From Streptomyces sp. NBC_01142 (lineage in GTDB: Bacteria > Actinomycetota > Actinomycetes > Streptomycetales > Streptomycetaceae), in NCBI RefSeq assembly GCF_026341125.1, contig NZ_JAPEOR010000002.1, positions 1,364,001 through 1,428,000 on the forward strand: a stretch of 64,000 bases of DNA, written 5' to 3'. Below the pieces are notes generated by a model. That model worked only from the letters and a program-made list of their open reading frames with translations. It did not search any database and was not told the DNA's origin. The position numbers and the translations under genes are program-made. This document shows positions 30,322 to 40,604 of this stretch, one piece after another. How positions within the stretch are numbered: the stretch's first letter is position 1; every line of letters begins with the position of its first letter.

Positions 30322-30419
30322 GAGATCGTCCTGACGGCCGGCAGCCTCGGATCCTTGCGGTCGGAGCTCTCGGACTCGACACGCTCGGTGGTGGCGACCA
30401 TGACGATGGGCGTGTCGAC

Positions 30420-30805
30420 GGCCTGCGGCGGGCAGTGCGTCGGCGTCGCGCCGCGGGCCGAGGTGGGGTGTGGGAGAACACTACGTCGGTGAGTGGCGCG
30501 TCCGCCTCCTTGTTGACACGGTGGCGGAGGGAGGCCGCGACCGGCTCACCCTCGGTGAGGACGGCCCGGCCACGCTCGCACGGAGCTCCGTGCGGAGTGC
30601 AACGCGATGCACCCCGGCATCGTGCAGACCTTCGCCACGCTGCTCGGCTCGTGCAGACCTTCGCCACGCCACTCGGCAAAAGTGTGACCGAGGGTCATCC
30701 GGCCAAGGAGCAGGCGGAGTACGGCGACGACGGACTGCCCGGCGGGCCCACCCCCGAGCCGGCGGCGCCCTCCTGGCCGCCGCCGTCATGGACGGGCCGC
30801 AGTAG
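30420..30805 (+). pseudogene. possible decayed gene with a 29-bp tandem duplication
   Basis: Protein-like stretches appear in different frames: YVGEWRVRLLVDTVAEGG then RDRLTLGEDGPATLA (about 30483-30585), and in another frame ELRAECNAMHPGIVQTFATLLG (about 30585-30650). The last is copied by a 29-bp tandem duplication (30620-30648 and 30649-30677, two mismatches). Removing one copy lets the frame continue as FATPLGKSVTEGHPA. I do not recognise the family. The rest of the 30.25-30.95 kb gap shows nothing else. Confidence 0.35.
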
Positions 30806-30950
30806 CAATGGCTGCCGGCCCCGGACGCGGTGGACATGCCCGGGCGTTCCGGGACTCTGGGGGTTGCTGGGGCCGGGGTGGCCGAAGTGACACGCTAGCC
30901 AGGGCCACGGCCCGGCCGCGATACTTCCGCCACCCGACGGAAGGATTCCC

Positions 30951-32216
30951 GTGTCCCGGATACGCGCCCGCCTGGACGTACTTGGCGTCGCCCTCGTCGC
31001 CCTCACCCTCGCGGCCTCACCGCTCGCCGCCGCCCAGCCGGCTCCGGCTCCCGCTCCGGCTCCGGTTCCGGCTTCCGCACAGCCGCTCACCGTGGAGGAG
31101 GCGCGGCTGGACAAGGCCGTCCCCCAGGAGATCCTGCGGCGCAGCGGATTCGACACCGTGGCACCGCAGTTCACGCGCGCGTTGGCGGGGGCGCGGTCGT
31201 ACGGGCAGGCCGAGCAGGCTGTCGTACGGCACGGTGCGCGGCTGTGGGACCGGGCCGTGGACCGGGCGCAGGGGCGGGGGCCCGTGCGGGGCGATCTGAG
31301 CCGGGACGACGACCGGCCGCTGTACTGGGCGCGGCTCTCGCTGACGAGCGAACTGCGCCGGTGGGAGCCGGAGTTCGGGCTCTCCGGCGATGCGCGGGTG
31401 CGGCTGCTGGAGCGCCTCGAGTCCGCCTCGCGCGGCCAGGACTCGATGGACTTCCCGGCAGGGAAGGGCGTCAGGCGCATCGTGATGACGGGCTTCGACC
31501 CGTTCACCCTGGACCGCGACATCCGGATCAGCAATCCGTCCGGGGCCACCGCACTGGCACTGGACGGCACGTGGATCCGTACAGCCGACGGGCCCGCCCG
31601 GATCGAGACCGCGGTCTTCCCCGTCCGCTGGCAGGACTTCGCGGACGGCACGGTCGAGCGGGCGCTGGGCCGGCAGCTGCCGAAGGCCGATCTGTTCACC
31701 ACGGTGAGCCAGGGCCGGGTGGGCCGTATCGACATCGAGCGCTTCAACGGCGCCTGGCGCGGCGGTTTCGGGGACAACGAGAACATCTCCCGGACGGAGA
31801 CCGTGCCGGTCGCCGACCCCGCCACGCAGCCGCAGTGGACGAGGACCACGCTCCCGTACCAGGAGATCGTGGCCGCGGACACCGGACGCTTCCCCGTGTA
31901 CGACAACACCTCGGTGACCGAGATCCCGGCGGGCCAGACCGCGCCGGTGGTACGTCCGGGAGGACCGACGCCCGGCTCGACGGCGCGCGCAGGGGGCGGC
32001 GGGGACTACCTCTCCAACGAGATCGCGTACCGTGCCACGCTGCTGCGCGACCGGCTCGGGCTGACCATCCCGGGCGGCCATGTGCACACGCCGGTGCTGC
32101 AGTTCGGGACGGGCAACACGACGGAGATCACGGACCCCGAGTTCGTACGGAACCGGCTGGACATCATCGACCAGGTACGGGAGATCATCCGCGTGACGGC
32201 GGAGACGTCGGGCTGA
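30951..32216 (+). CDS. secreted pyroglutamyl-peptidase (C15)-like protein
   Basis: The 421-aa preprotein has a signal peptide (ALVALTLAASPLAAAQ) and a Pro/Ala linker. It then has a 120-residue helical region and a C15-like fold starting at RRIVMTGFDPF (about 176-186). The Glu of the C15 triad fits GRIDIERFN (about 262) and the His fits GGHVHTP (about 377-383). Where C15 peptidases have a catalytic Cys before an Asn, this protein has Ser: GDYLSNEIAYRA (about 350-361). It may therefore be a serine variant or inactive. GGAAGG lies 8-9 nt before the GTG at 30951. Confidence 0.8.
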   Translation: MSRIRARLDVLGVALVALTLAASPLAAAQPAPAPAPAPVPASAQPLTVEEARLDKAVPQEILRRSGFDTVAPQFTRALAGARSYGQAEQAVVRHGARLWDRAVDRAQGRGPVRGDLSRDDDRPLYWARLSLTSELRRWEPEFGLSGDARVRLLERLESASRGQDSMDFPAGKGVRRIVMTGFDPFTLDRDIRISNPSGATALALDGTWIRTADGPARIETAVFPVRWQDFADGTVERALGRQLPKADLFTTVSQGRVGRIDIERFNGAWRGGFGDNENISRTETVPVADPATQPQWTRTTLPYQEIVAADTGRFPVYDNTSVTEIPAGQTAPVVRPGGPTPGSTARAGGGGDYLSNEIAYRATLLRDRLGLTIPGGHVHTPVLQFGTGNTTEITDPEFVRNRLDIIDQVREIIRVTAETSG

Positions 32217-32412
32217 CGGGACGGGCGGCCACCTGCGGCGGGCTTGCCGCCACCCACGCGCCTTGAAGGGCGGGGGCAGGCCCCCCACAACCCCTGACCG
32301 GCCGCTCCGCGAGCCCCCGCCGGGGCAACCGCACGCTCGGCCGGCGCGGGCTCTCGGCCAAATGAGGACCGGGGGGTTCATTCGGGGCATGGGTGCGGCG
32401 ATGATGAAGGGC

Positions 32413-33129
32413 ATGATCATCGCAGCAGCGCAATTCACTCCCGCACCGGGTGATGTCCGAGCCAACGCGCGCACCATGGACGGTCTCGTTCGCACGGCGG
32501 CCGGGCAGGGCGGTCGGGTCGTCGTTTTTGCCGAGCTGGCTCTGACCGGGTACGAGCTGGGACTGATCGCCAAGGACCCGGGGCTGTGGGTGACCGAGGG
32601 CGACCCTCGGCTCGACCCTGTGCGCGAGGCCTGCCGTGACACCTCCACCGCCGCCGTCGTCAACTGTGCGGCGCGTAAGGACGGGGCTCGGCCCACCATC
32701 ACCTCGCTCGTCTTCGGCCCGGACGGCGAGCTGCTCACCCGCTACGACAAGCAGCATGTGCACAAGACCGAGAACGACGTCTTCACGGCAGGCGCCACCG
32801 ACGGCCGGTTCACCCTCGACGGCGTCCGGTTCGCCCTGGCGATCTGCTACGACAACCGCTTCCCGGAGCTCGCCGAGCGCGCCCGGACGGACAACTGCCA
32901 GGTGTACGTGGCAAGTTCGGCGCTCGATGTGGAGAACGACTCCTTCGAGACCCTCTACCCCGTCCGGGCCAGGGACAACGGTCTGTACGTGATCCTCGGC
33001 AACGCCGTGGGACTCAGCGACGCCGGGGACTGCCGGGGCGGCAGCGCCGTCTGGGGCCCGGACGGTGCGGTGCTCGCCGACGCGGGCACCGCGACGCCCG
33101 GTCTCGCGATGGCGGAGCTGCCCCTCTAG
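32413..33129 (+). CDS. carbon-nitrogen hydrolase (nitrilase superfamily)
   Basis: The 238-aa amidase-fold enzyme has the catalytic triad Glu41 (VVFAELALTG), Lys113 (RYDKQHVHK) and Cys145 (AICYDNRFPE). It hydrolyses an amide or nitrile-type substrate; within the superfamily it looks like the omega-amidase/N-carbamoyl group, but substrate is not predictable. Start is uncertain: ATG 32413 gives the usual MIIAAAQFTP N-terminus, while ATG 32404 and 32401 are close alternatives. Its stop codon seeds a 9-bp tandem repeat. Confidence 0.88.
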   Translation: MIIAAAQFTPAPGDVRANARTMDGLVRTAAGQGGRVVVFAELALTGYELGLIAKDPGLWVTEGDPRLDPVREACRDTSTAAVVNCAARKDGARPTITSLVFGPDGELLTRYDKQHVHKTENDVFTAGATDGRFTLDGVRFALAICYDNRFPELAERARTDNCQVYVASSALDVENDSFETLYPVRARDNGLYVILGNAVGLSDAGDCRGGSAVWGPDGAVLADAGTATPGLAMAELPL

Positions 33130-33153
33130 CTCCCGTAGCTCCCGTAGCTCCCG
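33127..33153 (+). repeat. three 9-bp tandem repeats beginning with the nitrilase stop codon
   Basis: The unit tagctcccg is present three times in perfect tandem; the first TAG is the gene's stop codon. Confidence 0.9.
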
Positions 33154-33159
33154 CCGGCC

Positions 33160-33981
33160 CTACCAGTCCTTGCTGAGCCTGTCCGGAGCCGGGCCGGGAG
33201 TCGCGGCCGGCGCCGCGGCCGGGGGCTGCTGCGGGTCCCGGCTCTCCGGCGGAGCGAGATCCCGCACCATCAGCGTCGCGCCGGCCACCGCGCCCGGCAT
33301 CAGGAAGACTGCAACGAACGGGACGATGAAGGCGAGGGCGAGCGGCACCCCGAAGCCGAGCGTGAGCATCCGGCGGCCCCGCAGCAGCGCGAGGCGGTCC
33401 TTCAGCTCGACGCCACGGCGCTGCAGGGCCACCGCCGTGAGCTCCTCCGCGAGGAAGAAACCGGAGACGCAGAAGCCGAGCACCGGAACCACGGTCTGGC
33501 CGATGACCGGGATGAAGCCGAGCGCGAAGAGCAGCACGCCGTACATCACCACCCGTGCCACCACCCGCAGAGAATCACGCGCGGAGATCCACAGCTCCCG
33601 CCAGAGCGGCAGCCCGGACTCGGGGACGTCGCCGCCCTCGCTGCGGTCGACCTGCTCGGAGAGCGACTCATAGAAGGGCTGGCCGACCAGCAGGGTCACC
33701 GCGGTGAAGGTGATCACCGCGAGGAACAGCCCGAAAACGAAGACGAACGCGGTCAGGAAACCGCGGAAGAAGCCCTGCCAGGGCGATGACCAGTCGTCGG
33801 CGAACGGCGTCGCCCAGGCGGCCAGGTCGTCGGCGCCGTAGCCGAGGCCGACCAGCGCGGCCGCGTACAGCACCAGGGTCACCAGCCCGGGCAGCAGCCC
33901 GAAACCGAACCACCGGCCGTGCGCGCCGACCCAGCGCTGGCCCTTCATCAAGTAGCCGAAGCCCACCCCAAGATCACGCAT
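33160..33981 (-). CDS. EI24/CysZ-type membrane protein
   Basis: The 273-aa polytopic protein matches the EI24 domain family. Marks are DLGVGFGYLMKGQRWVGAHG at the N-terminus, LLVGQPFYESLSEQVD at about 100-115, and LGFIPVIGQTVVPVLGF, with about six hydrophobic segments and a Pro-rich cytoplasmic tail. The CysZ relatives are sulfate transporters; a role here in solute transport is inference only. Start ATG 33981 is 6 nt downstream of TAAACT (leaderless type); GTG 33987 is an alternative. Confidence 0.88.
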   Translation of the reverse strand: MRDLGVGFGYLMKGQRWVGAHGRWFGFGLLPGLVTLVLYAAALVGLGYGADDLAAWATPFADDWSSPWQGFFRGFLTAFVFVFGLFLAVITFTAVTLLVGQPFYESLSEQVDRSEGGDVPESGLPLWRELWISARDSLRVVARVVMYGVLLFALGFIPVIGQTVVPVLGFCVSGFFLAEELTAVALQRRGVELKDRLALLRGRRMLTLGFGVPLALAFIVPFVAVFLMPGAVAGATLMVRDLAPPESRDPQQPPAAAPAATPGPAPDRLSKDW

Positions 33982-34140
33982 ACGCACAGTTTATCGGGGT
34001 GCGCCGACGTCTCCGGCTCTCCATCCGCCCCACAAGCTCCCAGGCCCCCCTTGTTGTTCGGCTGTTGAACCGATAGACCCTGCGTAACGATCTCTATTCG
34101 TTGCGCTGGTTCCTTCCGATACTCCGGAGGTTATGTACGC

Positions 34141-36699
34141 ATGGGCCTGTCCCGTCCGGTTCTGATCGCCACCGCCGCCCTGGTCGGGGCGGCGCTTCTC
34201 GCGCCCGCGCCCGCGAGCGCCGCTCCCGGTAGAGACGAACCGCAGCCGCATCCCGTACGGGAAGGAGGCGGGCGCGACGCCGGGGCTGCCAAGGCCCCCC
34301 TTGCGGCCGCCGCCAACGCCCTCGGCGCCACCCTGGCGCCCGGACTTTCCACGAACGGCGGCTATCCGCGCCGGACCGTCCTCGACACCCCGCCCGAGAA
34401 CCTTGGCGATAAGTCGATAAAACTGGGTCTCGCGCCGTACCACTCGCTCGCGCCGCGGCTGAACGCGCTGCAGAAGCTCGGTGACCGGGTCAGCGTCGAG
34501 GTCGCCGGGCACTCCGCCGGCGGGCACGAGTTGTATCTCGTCACCGTCACCGCGCCCGAGAGCTCCCGCGAGGCGCGCGAGCAGGAGCGGATGCGGGAGC
34601 TGATCGAGAACTCCCCCTCCGCCGCCGCCAAGGACAAGCGCATCAAGTCCGCATACAAGACGCCCGTCTTCATCAACAACAACATCCACGGCAATGAGTG
34701 GGAGGGCACGGACGCCGCCCTGAAGCTCATCGAGGAGCTGGCGAAGGCCAAGGACGGCAGAAGCAGGGAGCTGCTGTCCAAGAACCGGATCTATCTCAAT
34801 GTCACGGCCAACCCGGACGGCCGGATCGCCGGGACCCGTGCCAACGCCAATGGCTTCGACTTGAACCGGGACTTCATCACCGCCTCCCAGCCCGAGGCGC
34901 GCGCCATCCGGCAGATCGCCATCGACAAACAGCCCGCCGTCATGCTCGACCTGCACGGATACGTCAACGGCACGCTGATCGAGCCGACGACACCGCCGCA
35001 CGGCGAGAACTACGAGTACGACCTCTTCCTCAAGAACGCGTACGCCAACGCGCTCGGCATGGAGAAGGCGGTCAACGGTCTCGGCTACACCCCGGGCAAG
35101 GACGGCGTGCGGCCCGCCGTCATCCCCTTCCGGGACGAGAAGGAAGGGTGGGACGACTGGCCGCCGATCTTCACCCCGCAGTACATGCCCTTCCAGGGCG
35201 CGGTCGCCTCGCACACCATCGAGTTCCCGATGACGGTCAACAACGAGGAGTACGACTCCCTGCCGGTCGCCGAGCTGCGCCGCCGGTCCGCGATCAACAC
35301 CGACATCGCGCGCGCGGCGATGCGCGCGACGCTCACGTACACCCATGCGCACCGCACCTCGGTGATCGCCGACCAGATCGAGACGTTCCGGCGGGGCGCG
35401 GCGGGCGAGGCGCAGCGGCCGGTGTCGGAGAAGACCGTGCCGGGGGTGCCGGGCATCGGGCCCGAGGACGTGTACACCACGACCTTCCCGCGGGCGTACG
35501 TCATTCCGGCGGGAGGCAGGCAGCGGTCGGCGACCGCGGCGGCCCGCCTGGTGGACCATCTGGTCGCCAACGACGTGCGGGTGAAGCGGGCGATCCTGCC
35601 CTTCCGGCTGGCCGGCCGCAGCTACCCGGCAGGGTCGTACGTCGTGGACATGCGCCAGCCCAAGCGCGGTATCGCCAACGTGATCCTGGCCGAGGGACGG
35701 GACATCAGCGCGGACGTCTCCACGATGTACGACATCTCGGGCTGGAGCCTGGGGCTGCTGTGGGGCGCAACCGTCAACAAGATCGACAAGGGCGCCAAGG
35801 GCGATCTGCGCGTGCCGGCGCGTACGGTCCACGCCGCCTCGCCCACCGGGTACGTCGCCCCGTTCGGCGACATGCAGCTGCGGCTGAAGGATCCCAAGGA
35901 GATCGCCGCTCTCAACTCCCTGCTCTCGCAGGGCGTGAAGGTACGGCGCGCGGGGGACGGTTCGGCGATCGTGCCGGCGTCGGCCCGCGGTGTGGCGTCC
36001 GTGCTCGCCGACCGCCTGGGGGTCGCCTTCCCGGCCACGAAGGAGCGGGGCACCGGCGCCCTGCACCGGACCAGGGTCGCCGCGGCCGTGACGCCCGGTG
36101 AGCTGTTCGCGCTGCGCGAGATGGGCTTCGAGGTCAAGCCGGTCTCCACGGCCGCTCTGAACGCGGGCTACGACTGGTCGAAGACCGAGGCGCTGTACGT
36201 GTCGAGCGGGCTGGAGTACGACAAGCTGAACCCGGCCGCCCGCGGTGCGCTGCATGCCTTCCTCGCGGGCGGCGGCGGAGTGGTCGCCCTCGGTTCGCAG
36301 GGTGCGGCCTTCAACGCCGGGGCGGGGCTGCTCGCGGTCAAGCCGGTGGCGGGGAACGGGGACGCGAACGGCGTGGTCCGGGTGGCCAACGCGGCCGGCA
36401 GCCCGGTGACCGACGGCGCGCCTGCGCACACCTTTGTGTACTCCCCGCTCTGGTTCACCGGCCTCGGCAAGGGGGTGCGTGTGGAGCAGTCGTACGGCTC
36501 CGGGAACCCGCTCGTCGCGGGCCACTGGCGCTCGTCGGAAGACGGCACGGGCGGACCGAAGGACGCGGCCGGGAAGGCGTCGGTCGTCAGCGGTACGGCG
36601 AAGGCGGGCGCACCGGTCGTCCTGTTCGGCACCGAGCCGCTGTTCCGCGACCACCCCAAGGGTGTGTTCGCGCAGATCGGCCGGGCGCTGCTGCTGTAG
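34141..36699 (+). CDS. secreted M14-family zinc carboxypeptidase, large
   Basis: The 852-aa preprotein has a signal peptide (PVLIATAALVGAALLAPAPASA). The M14 domain (about 95-420) has the zinc site His and Glu in NNNIHGNEWEG (about 180-190), the substrate/anchor segment NANGFDLNRDF (about 237-247), third zinc His in LDLHGY (about 271) and catalytic Glu in SHTIEFPM (about 361). About 430 further residues follow without recognised domains. GGAGG lies 10 nt before the ATG. It should digest extracellular peptides. Confidence 0.92.
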   Translation: MGLSRPVLIATAALVGAALLAPAPASAAPGRDEPQPHPVREGGGRDAGAAKAPLAAAANALGATLAPGLSTNGGYPRRTVLDTPPENLGDKSIKLGLAPYHSLAPRLNALQKLGDRVSVEVAGHSAGGHELYLVTVTAPESSREAREQERMRELIENSPSAAAKDKRIKSAYKTPVFINNNIHGNEWEGTDAALKLIEELAKAKDGRSRELLSKNRIYLNVTANPDGRIAGTRANANGFDLNRDFITASQPEARAIRQIAIDKQPAVMLDLHGYVNGTLIEPTTPPHGENYEYDLFLKNAYANALGMEKAVNGLGYTPGKDGVRPAVIPFRDEKEGWDDWPPIFTPQYMPFQGAVASHTIEFPMTVNNEEYDSLPVAELRRRSAINTDIARAAMRATLTYTHAHRTSVIADQIETFRRGAAGEAQRPVSEKTVPGVPGIGPEDVYTTTFPRAYVIPAGGRQRSATAAARLVDHLVANDVRVKRAILPFRLAGRSYPAGSYVVDMRQPKRGIANVILAEGRDISADVSTMYDISGWSLGLLWGATVNKIDKGAKGDLRVPARTVHAASPTGYVAPFGDMQLRLKDPKEIAALNSLLSQGVKVRRAGDGSAIVPASARGVASVLADRLGVAFPATKERGTGALHRTRVAAAVTPGELFALREMGFEVKPVSTAALNAGYDWSKTEALYVSSGLEYDKLNPAARGALHAFLAGGGGVVALGSQGAAFNAGAGLLAVKPVAGNGDANGVVRVANAAGSPVTDGAPAHTFVYSPLWFTGLGKGVRVEQSYGSGNPLVAGHWRSSEDGTGGPKDAAGKASVVSGTAKAGAPVVLFGTEPLFRDHPKGVFAQIGRALLL

Positions 36700-36780
36700 C
36701 CGCAGCTGCTGATGCAGGGGCCCGGCTGCTGCTGCAGTGGCCGGCCGCTGCTGCGGTATCCGGCTGCTGATGCGGTGGCA
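36684..36780 (+). repeat. about 19-bp degenerate repeats starting at the M14 peptidase stop
   Basis: From the TAG (36697-36699) onward, units like ggctgctgctgcagtggcc recur four to five times with substitutions. The first copy is the coding end gctgctgctgtagccg. Confidence 0.75.
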
Positions 36781-36790
36781 CGGTGAAAGA

Positions 36791-36828
36791 CCGAGGGCCG
36801 CACCCCTGGTGGGGGGTGCGGCCCTCGG
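36791..36828. terminator. bidirectional terminator between M14 peptidase and Ohr genes
   Basis: A 16-bp perfect stem (36791-36806 with 36813-36828) with a 6-nt loop TGGTGG lies between convergent genes. Confidence 0.88.
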
Positions 36829-36866
36829 CCTTCAGAACGGGTTCAGCCGGTTCGGCGCGGTCGTCG

Positions 36867-37295
36867 TCAGGCGACGGCGAGCTCGACCTTGATGTTGCCG
36901 CGGGTGGCGTTGGAGTACGGGCACACCTGGTGCGCCTTCTCCAGCAGATCCTTGGCGGTGGCCTCGTCGACGTTCGGGATGGAGGCGGTGATCGCGACCT
37001 CCAGGCCGAAGCCGCCGGCCTCGGTCTTGCCGATGCCGACCGAGGCGGTCACGGTCGAGCCGGAGATGTCGGCCTTCTCCCGGCGGGCGACAACGCCCAG
37101 CGCGCCCTGGAAGCACGCGCTGTAGCCGGCGGCGAACAGCTGCTCCGGGTTGGTGCCGGCGCCGCTGCCGCCCATCTCCTTGGGCGGGTTGACGACCACG
37201 TCGAGGTTGCCGTCGTGGGAGGCGACACGGCCGTCACGGCCGTTCTCCGCGGTGGCAACGGCGGTGTAGAGGACGTCTATGTTCTGGATGGACAT
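36867..37295 (-). CDS. ohr: organic hydroperoxide resistance protein (Ohr/OsmC)
   Basis: The 142-aa thiol peroxidase reduces organic hydroperoxides. Both catalytic cysteines are present: Cys61 in GYSACFQGAL and Cys125 in HQVCPYSNATRGN, which define the Ohr subfamily. The family opening LYTAVATAENGRDG is also present. AGGAGG lies 10 nt before the ATG at 37295. No OhrR regulator is adjacent; the MarR at 38.5 kb is separated by the oxidoreductase, and a link to it is possible but unproven. Confidence 0.95.
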   Translation of the reverse strand: MSIQNIDVLYTAVATAENGRDGRVASHDGNLDVVVNPPKEMGGSGAGTNPEQLFAAGYSACFQGALGVVARREKADISGSTVTASVGIGKTEAGGFGLEVAITASIPNVDEATAKDLLEKAHQVCPYSNATRGNIKVELAVA

Positions 37296-37361
37296 ACTGA
37301 GGCTTCCTCCTGAAGTGTCGCCGCGACTCGCGCCCACGATCGCGGCGTTCTGGCGACGAGC

Positions 37362-38381
<1,020 letters not shown>

Positions 38382-38471
38382 GCTCACTGCCTCCTAGAAA
38401 AGCTTCACTATCTGAAACAACCATGCTCCTGGATATTTCATGTTGTCAAGTAACTGGGTATCCTGGTGCCC

Positions 38472-38915
38472 ATGGCCACCTCACCCGCAGATCCTCTGAC
38501 CCTCGAAGTCGTCGAGCTCATCGGCACTGTCGTGGCCCGCTACTACGCGGAGTACGAGCAGGCCGCGGCCACGCACGCGCTCACCGGAGCGCAAGCTCGG
38601 GTACTGGGACTGCTGTCCCTGGAGCCGATGCCCATGCGTCATATAGCGCAGAAGCTGAAGTGCGAGCCGTCCAACATCACGGGCATCGTGGACCGGCTCG
38701 AGGCGCGCGGCCTGGTGGAGCGGCGCCCCGACCCGAATGACCGCCGGATCAAGCTCGCCGTCCCCACCGAGGAAGGGCTCGGCACGGCGCGCCGACTGCG
38801 GGACTCGCTGGACTTCGCGCGTGAGCCGCTGGCGGAGCTCTCCGCTCAGGAGCGGACGGTGCTGCGCGACCTGCTCAAGCGGATGCTGGGCGTGGAGGCG
38901 CCTGGCGCCCCGTAG
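38472..38915 (+). CDS. MarR-family transcriptional regulator
   Basis: The 147-aa winged-HTH repressor has helix-turn-helix PMRHIAQKLKCEPSNITGIVDRL (about 55-77) followed by the wing RRPDPNDRRIKL. A single Cys (Cys65 approximately) lies in the recognition region and could sense oxidants, but family Cys positions differ, so this is speculative. TATCCT lies 7 nt before the ATG (leaderless type). It probably controls the divergent oxidoreductase. Near-dyad CATGTTGT and ACAACCATG elements in the gap are weak operator candidates. Confidence 0.9.
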   Translation: MATSPADPLTLEVVELIGTVVARYYAEYEQAAATHALTGAQARVLGLLSLEPMPMRHIAQKLKCEPSNITGIVDRLEARGLVERRPDPNDRRIKLAVPTEEGLGTARRLRDSLDFAREPLAELSAQERTVLRDLLKRMLGVEAPGAP

Positions 38916-38939
38916 GCATCGCCCCGCGCACCCGTCCGT

Positions 38940-39012
38940 TCGAAGGCACCACCCTCGAAGGCATCAGCCTTCGGATGCATCACCCTTCGGATGCACCAGC
39001 ATCAGATGCACC
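38940..39012. repeat. ccttcggatgca-type short repeats between marR and the zinc-ribbon gene
   Basis: Four to five related 18-19-bp units (tcgaaggcac/ccttcggatgcatcaccc) run from the marR 3' region into the end of the convergent zinc-ribbon gene. Confidence 0.65.
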
Positions 39013-39745
39013 ACCAGAGGAACGGCTCGCAGGTCTCCGTCGGGGTCGGATCCGGCGCAGGCTCCGCGGGAGGCTGCGTGGGCTCGTCGCCCGCGCCGCC
39101 ATCGGGCGGCGCGTCCGAGGGCGGCGGGGGCGCGCTGCGGGAGGGATCACCGGCGGAGGACGAGGGGGACGGGGAGGCTTCGGCGGGCCCCGTCGCGGAC
39201 GGTTTCCCGTCGCCACTGCTGCCGCTGCCCGCGCCGCTTCCGCCCGTACCGTCGCCGTCTCCCGTGCCGACTCCCGTGCCCGTGCCCGTGGGGCGTACGG
39301 AACTGGACGTCGAGACGGCCGGTTCCGTCACCGGATCCGGACCCTGCGGTGTCTCGGTGGGCCCCGTGGGCTCCAGGGCTTCTTCCGTCTCGACGGGCGT
39401 CTCATCCTTCACGGAGGTGGCGGCGCCGTCGTCGCCCGGGTTCTCGAGGGCCAGTTCGGCCAGGCTCAGCGCGCCCGCCGCGAGCACCAGGCCGAAGGTG
39501 CCGAGCATCACCTTGCGGCCGCGCGGCTTGCGGGCCCGGCGCGTGCCCGCGGGTTTGCGGCGCGGCGGGGCCGGCCGACGGGCACGGCGATGGCCCGCGG
39601 GTTCGGACACCTCGTCCAGTTCGAGGACGTTGTCCGCCGCGGGCGCGCTCGTGTAGTGACGCCGGAGCTCCTCAACGGGCGTACCGCACCCGGCACAGGC
39701 CAGAGCGCCGTTGAGGTGCCGTTGGCACGGCAGGCAGTAATCCAT
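39002..39745 (-). CDS. zinc-ribbon, single-pass membrane protein with disordered tail (SCO2400-like)
   Basis: The 247-aa protein starts with a zinc ribbon, DYCLPCQRHLNGALACAGCG (CxxC...CxxC, residues 4-20). Then come a basic cytoplasmic linker with RRPAPPRRKPAGTRRARKPRGRK (shown in part), one membrane segment (VMLGTFGLVLAAGALSLAEL, about 79-98) and a long Gly/Ser/Pro/Thr-rich extracellular stretch. It ends in a conserved-looking cysteine pair CEPFLWWCI. The layout matches the Streptomyces group known as SCO2400 family; function unknown. Confidence 0.8.
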   Translation of the reverse strand: MDYCLPCQRHLNGALACAGCGTPVEELRRHYTSAPAADNVLELDEVSEPAGHRRARRPAPPRRKPAGTRRARKPRGRKVMLGTFGLVLAAGALSLAELALENPGDDGAATSVKDETPVETEEALEPTGPTETPQGPDPVTEPAVSTSSSVRPTGTGTGVGTGDGDGTGGSGAGSGSSGDGKPSATGPAEASPSPSSSAGDPSRSAPPPPSDAPPDGGAGDEPTQPPAEPAPDPTPTETCEPFLWWCI

Positions 39746-39877
39746 GGCGCCCGCAGATCATGCGGCGCGGGGGCACCGGAGGACGATGGCGCTGTGAGGA
39801 TCCTGTGTGGAATCTTCACTTCCGCGGCGCGGCGACTTCCTGAGGTTGACGCCCGGTGAAGGGGCAGGATGTCGGGC

Positions 39878-40462
39878 ATGACCACTGCCGCACCCTTCGG
39901 GCCGCTCGGTTTCCAGCTGGTACTGCTGCACCGGATGGCCGACCATCAGCCGGGCCTGGTCGAGGACGCCCGCATCGCTCTGGGCGCCTCGCCCGCCGAC
40001 ATGCGCGAGGCCAACCGCCGGTGGCAGGCGATGGTCCGCGCGCCGCGGGGCCGCGGCGCTCTCGCCCGCTACCGCTCGGTGCTCGGCGAGCCCGAGCAGG
40101 TAGTACGGCGGCGGATCGGCGATCTCGAGTGCGACGCGCTGCTGTGGCGCCTGCCGCTCTGGCCCGATCTGCGCTTCGAGGTGCTGGCGACGGACGGCGG
40201 GCAGGTCTGGAACGAGTGGCTGGTACGCGCCCCGGGTGCGGCGGGCCCCGAGTTGCGTACGGCCGAGGATCTGACGCCCTGGTCGTGCACGGTGGACGAA
40301 GTGGCCGAAGCGTTCGCCCCGGCGAGACCCATGGAGGGCTCGGCGCCGACGAGATGGGGCCTGGGCTTCACTCTGCCCGGCGGTGAGAAGTGTGTCGCGG
40401 AGTTCACGTGGGGGCTGCTGCAGCGGGTGATGGTGGGCCGCCCCTGGGCGGCACTGGGGTAA
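39878..40462 (+). CDS. conserved Streptomyces protein of unknown function
   Basis: The 194-aa soluble protein shows FGPLGFQLVLLHRMADHQPGL in part at the N-terminus. Next are a helical ARIALGASPADMREANRRWQAM region, LWRLPLWPDLRFEVLATDGG and a C-terminal GFTLPGGEKCVAEFTWGLLQRV. No enzyme or DNA-binding motif is visible and I do not recognise the family. Its start may be ATG 39878 (AGGA 8-9 nt upstream) or ATG 39869 (AAGGGG 4-5 nt upstream). It is divergent from the zinc-ribbon gene and 140 nt upstream of the mbl homologue. Confidence 0.7.
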   Translation: MTTAAPFGPLGFQLVLLHRMADHQPGLVEDARIALGASPADMREANRRWQAMVRAPRGRGALARYRSVLGEPEQVVRRRIGDLECDALLWRLPLWPDLRFEVLATDGGQVWNEWLVRAPGAAGPELRTAEDLTPWSCTVDEVAEAFAPARPMEGSAPTRWGLGFTLPGGEKCVAEFTWGLLQRVMVGRPWAALG

Positions 40463-40604
40463 CCCGCGTCATCCGCGTCACACGACCGGCCTACAAGATC
40501 TGGCGGATCGTCAGCTCCGTACCCCCGACCGGCCCACCCAGCGCGCGCACCGCCCGCGGCGATCGCACGATGCGAAGCAAGTACCGCACTCGGGAGGATC
40601 TGCT

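Noticed and set aside
33991..36654. 887-codon frame antisense to the M14 peptidase
   Set aside because: Same GC-skew artefact; the + strand carries a full, motif-complete protein.
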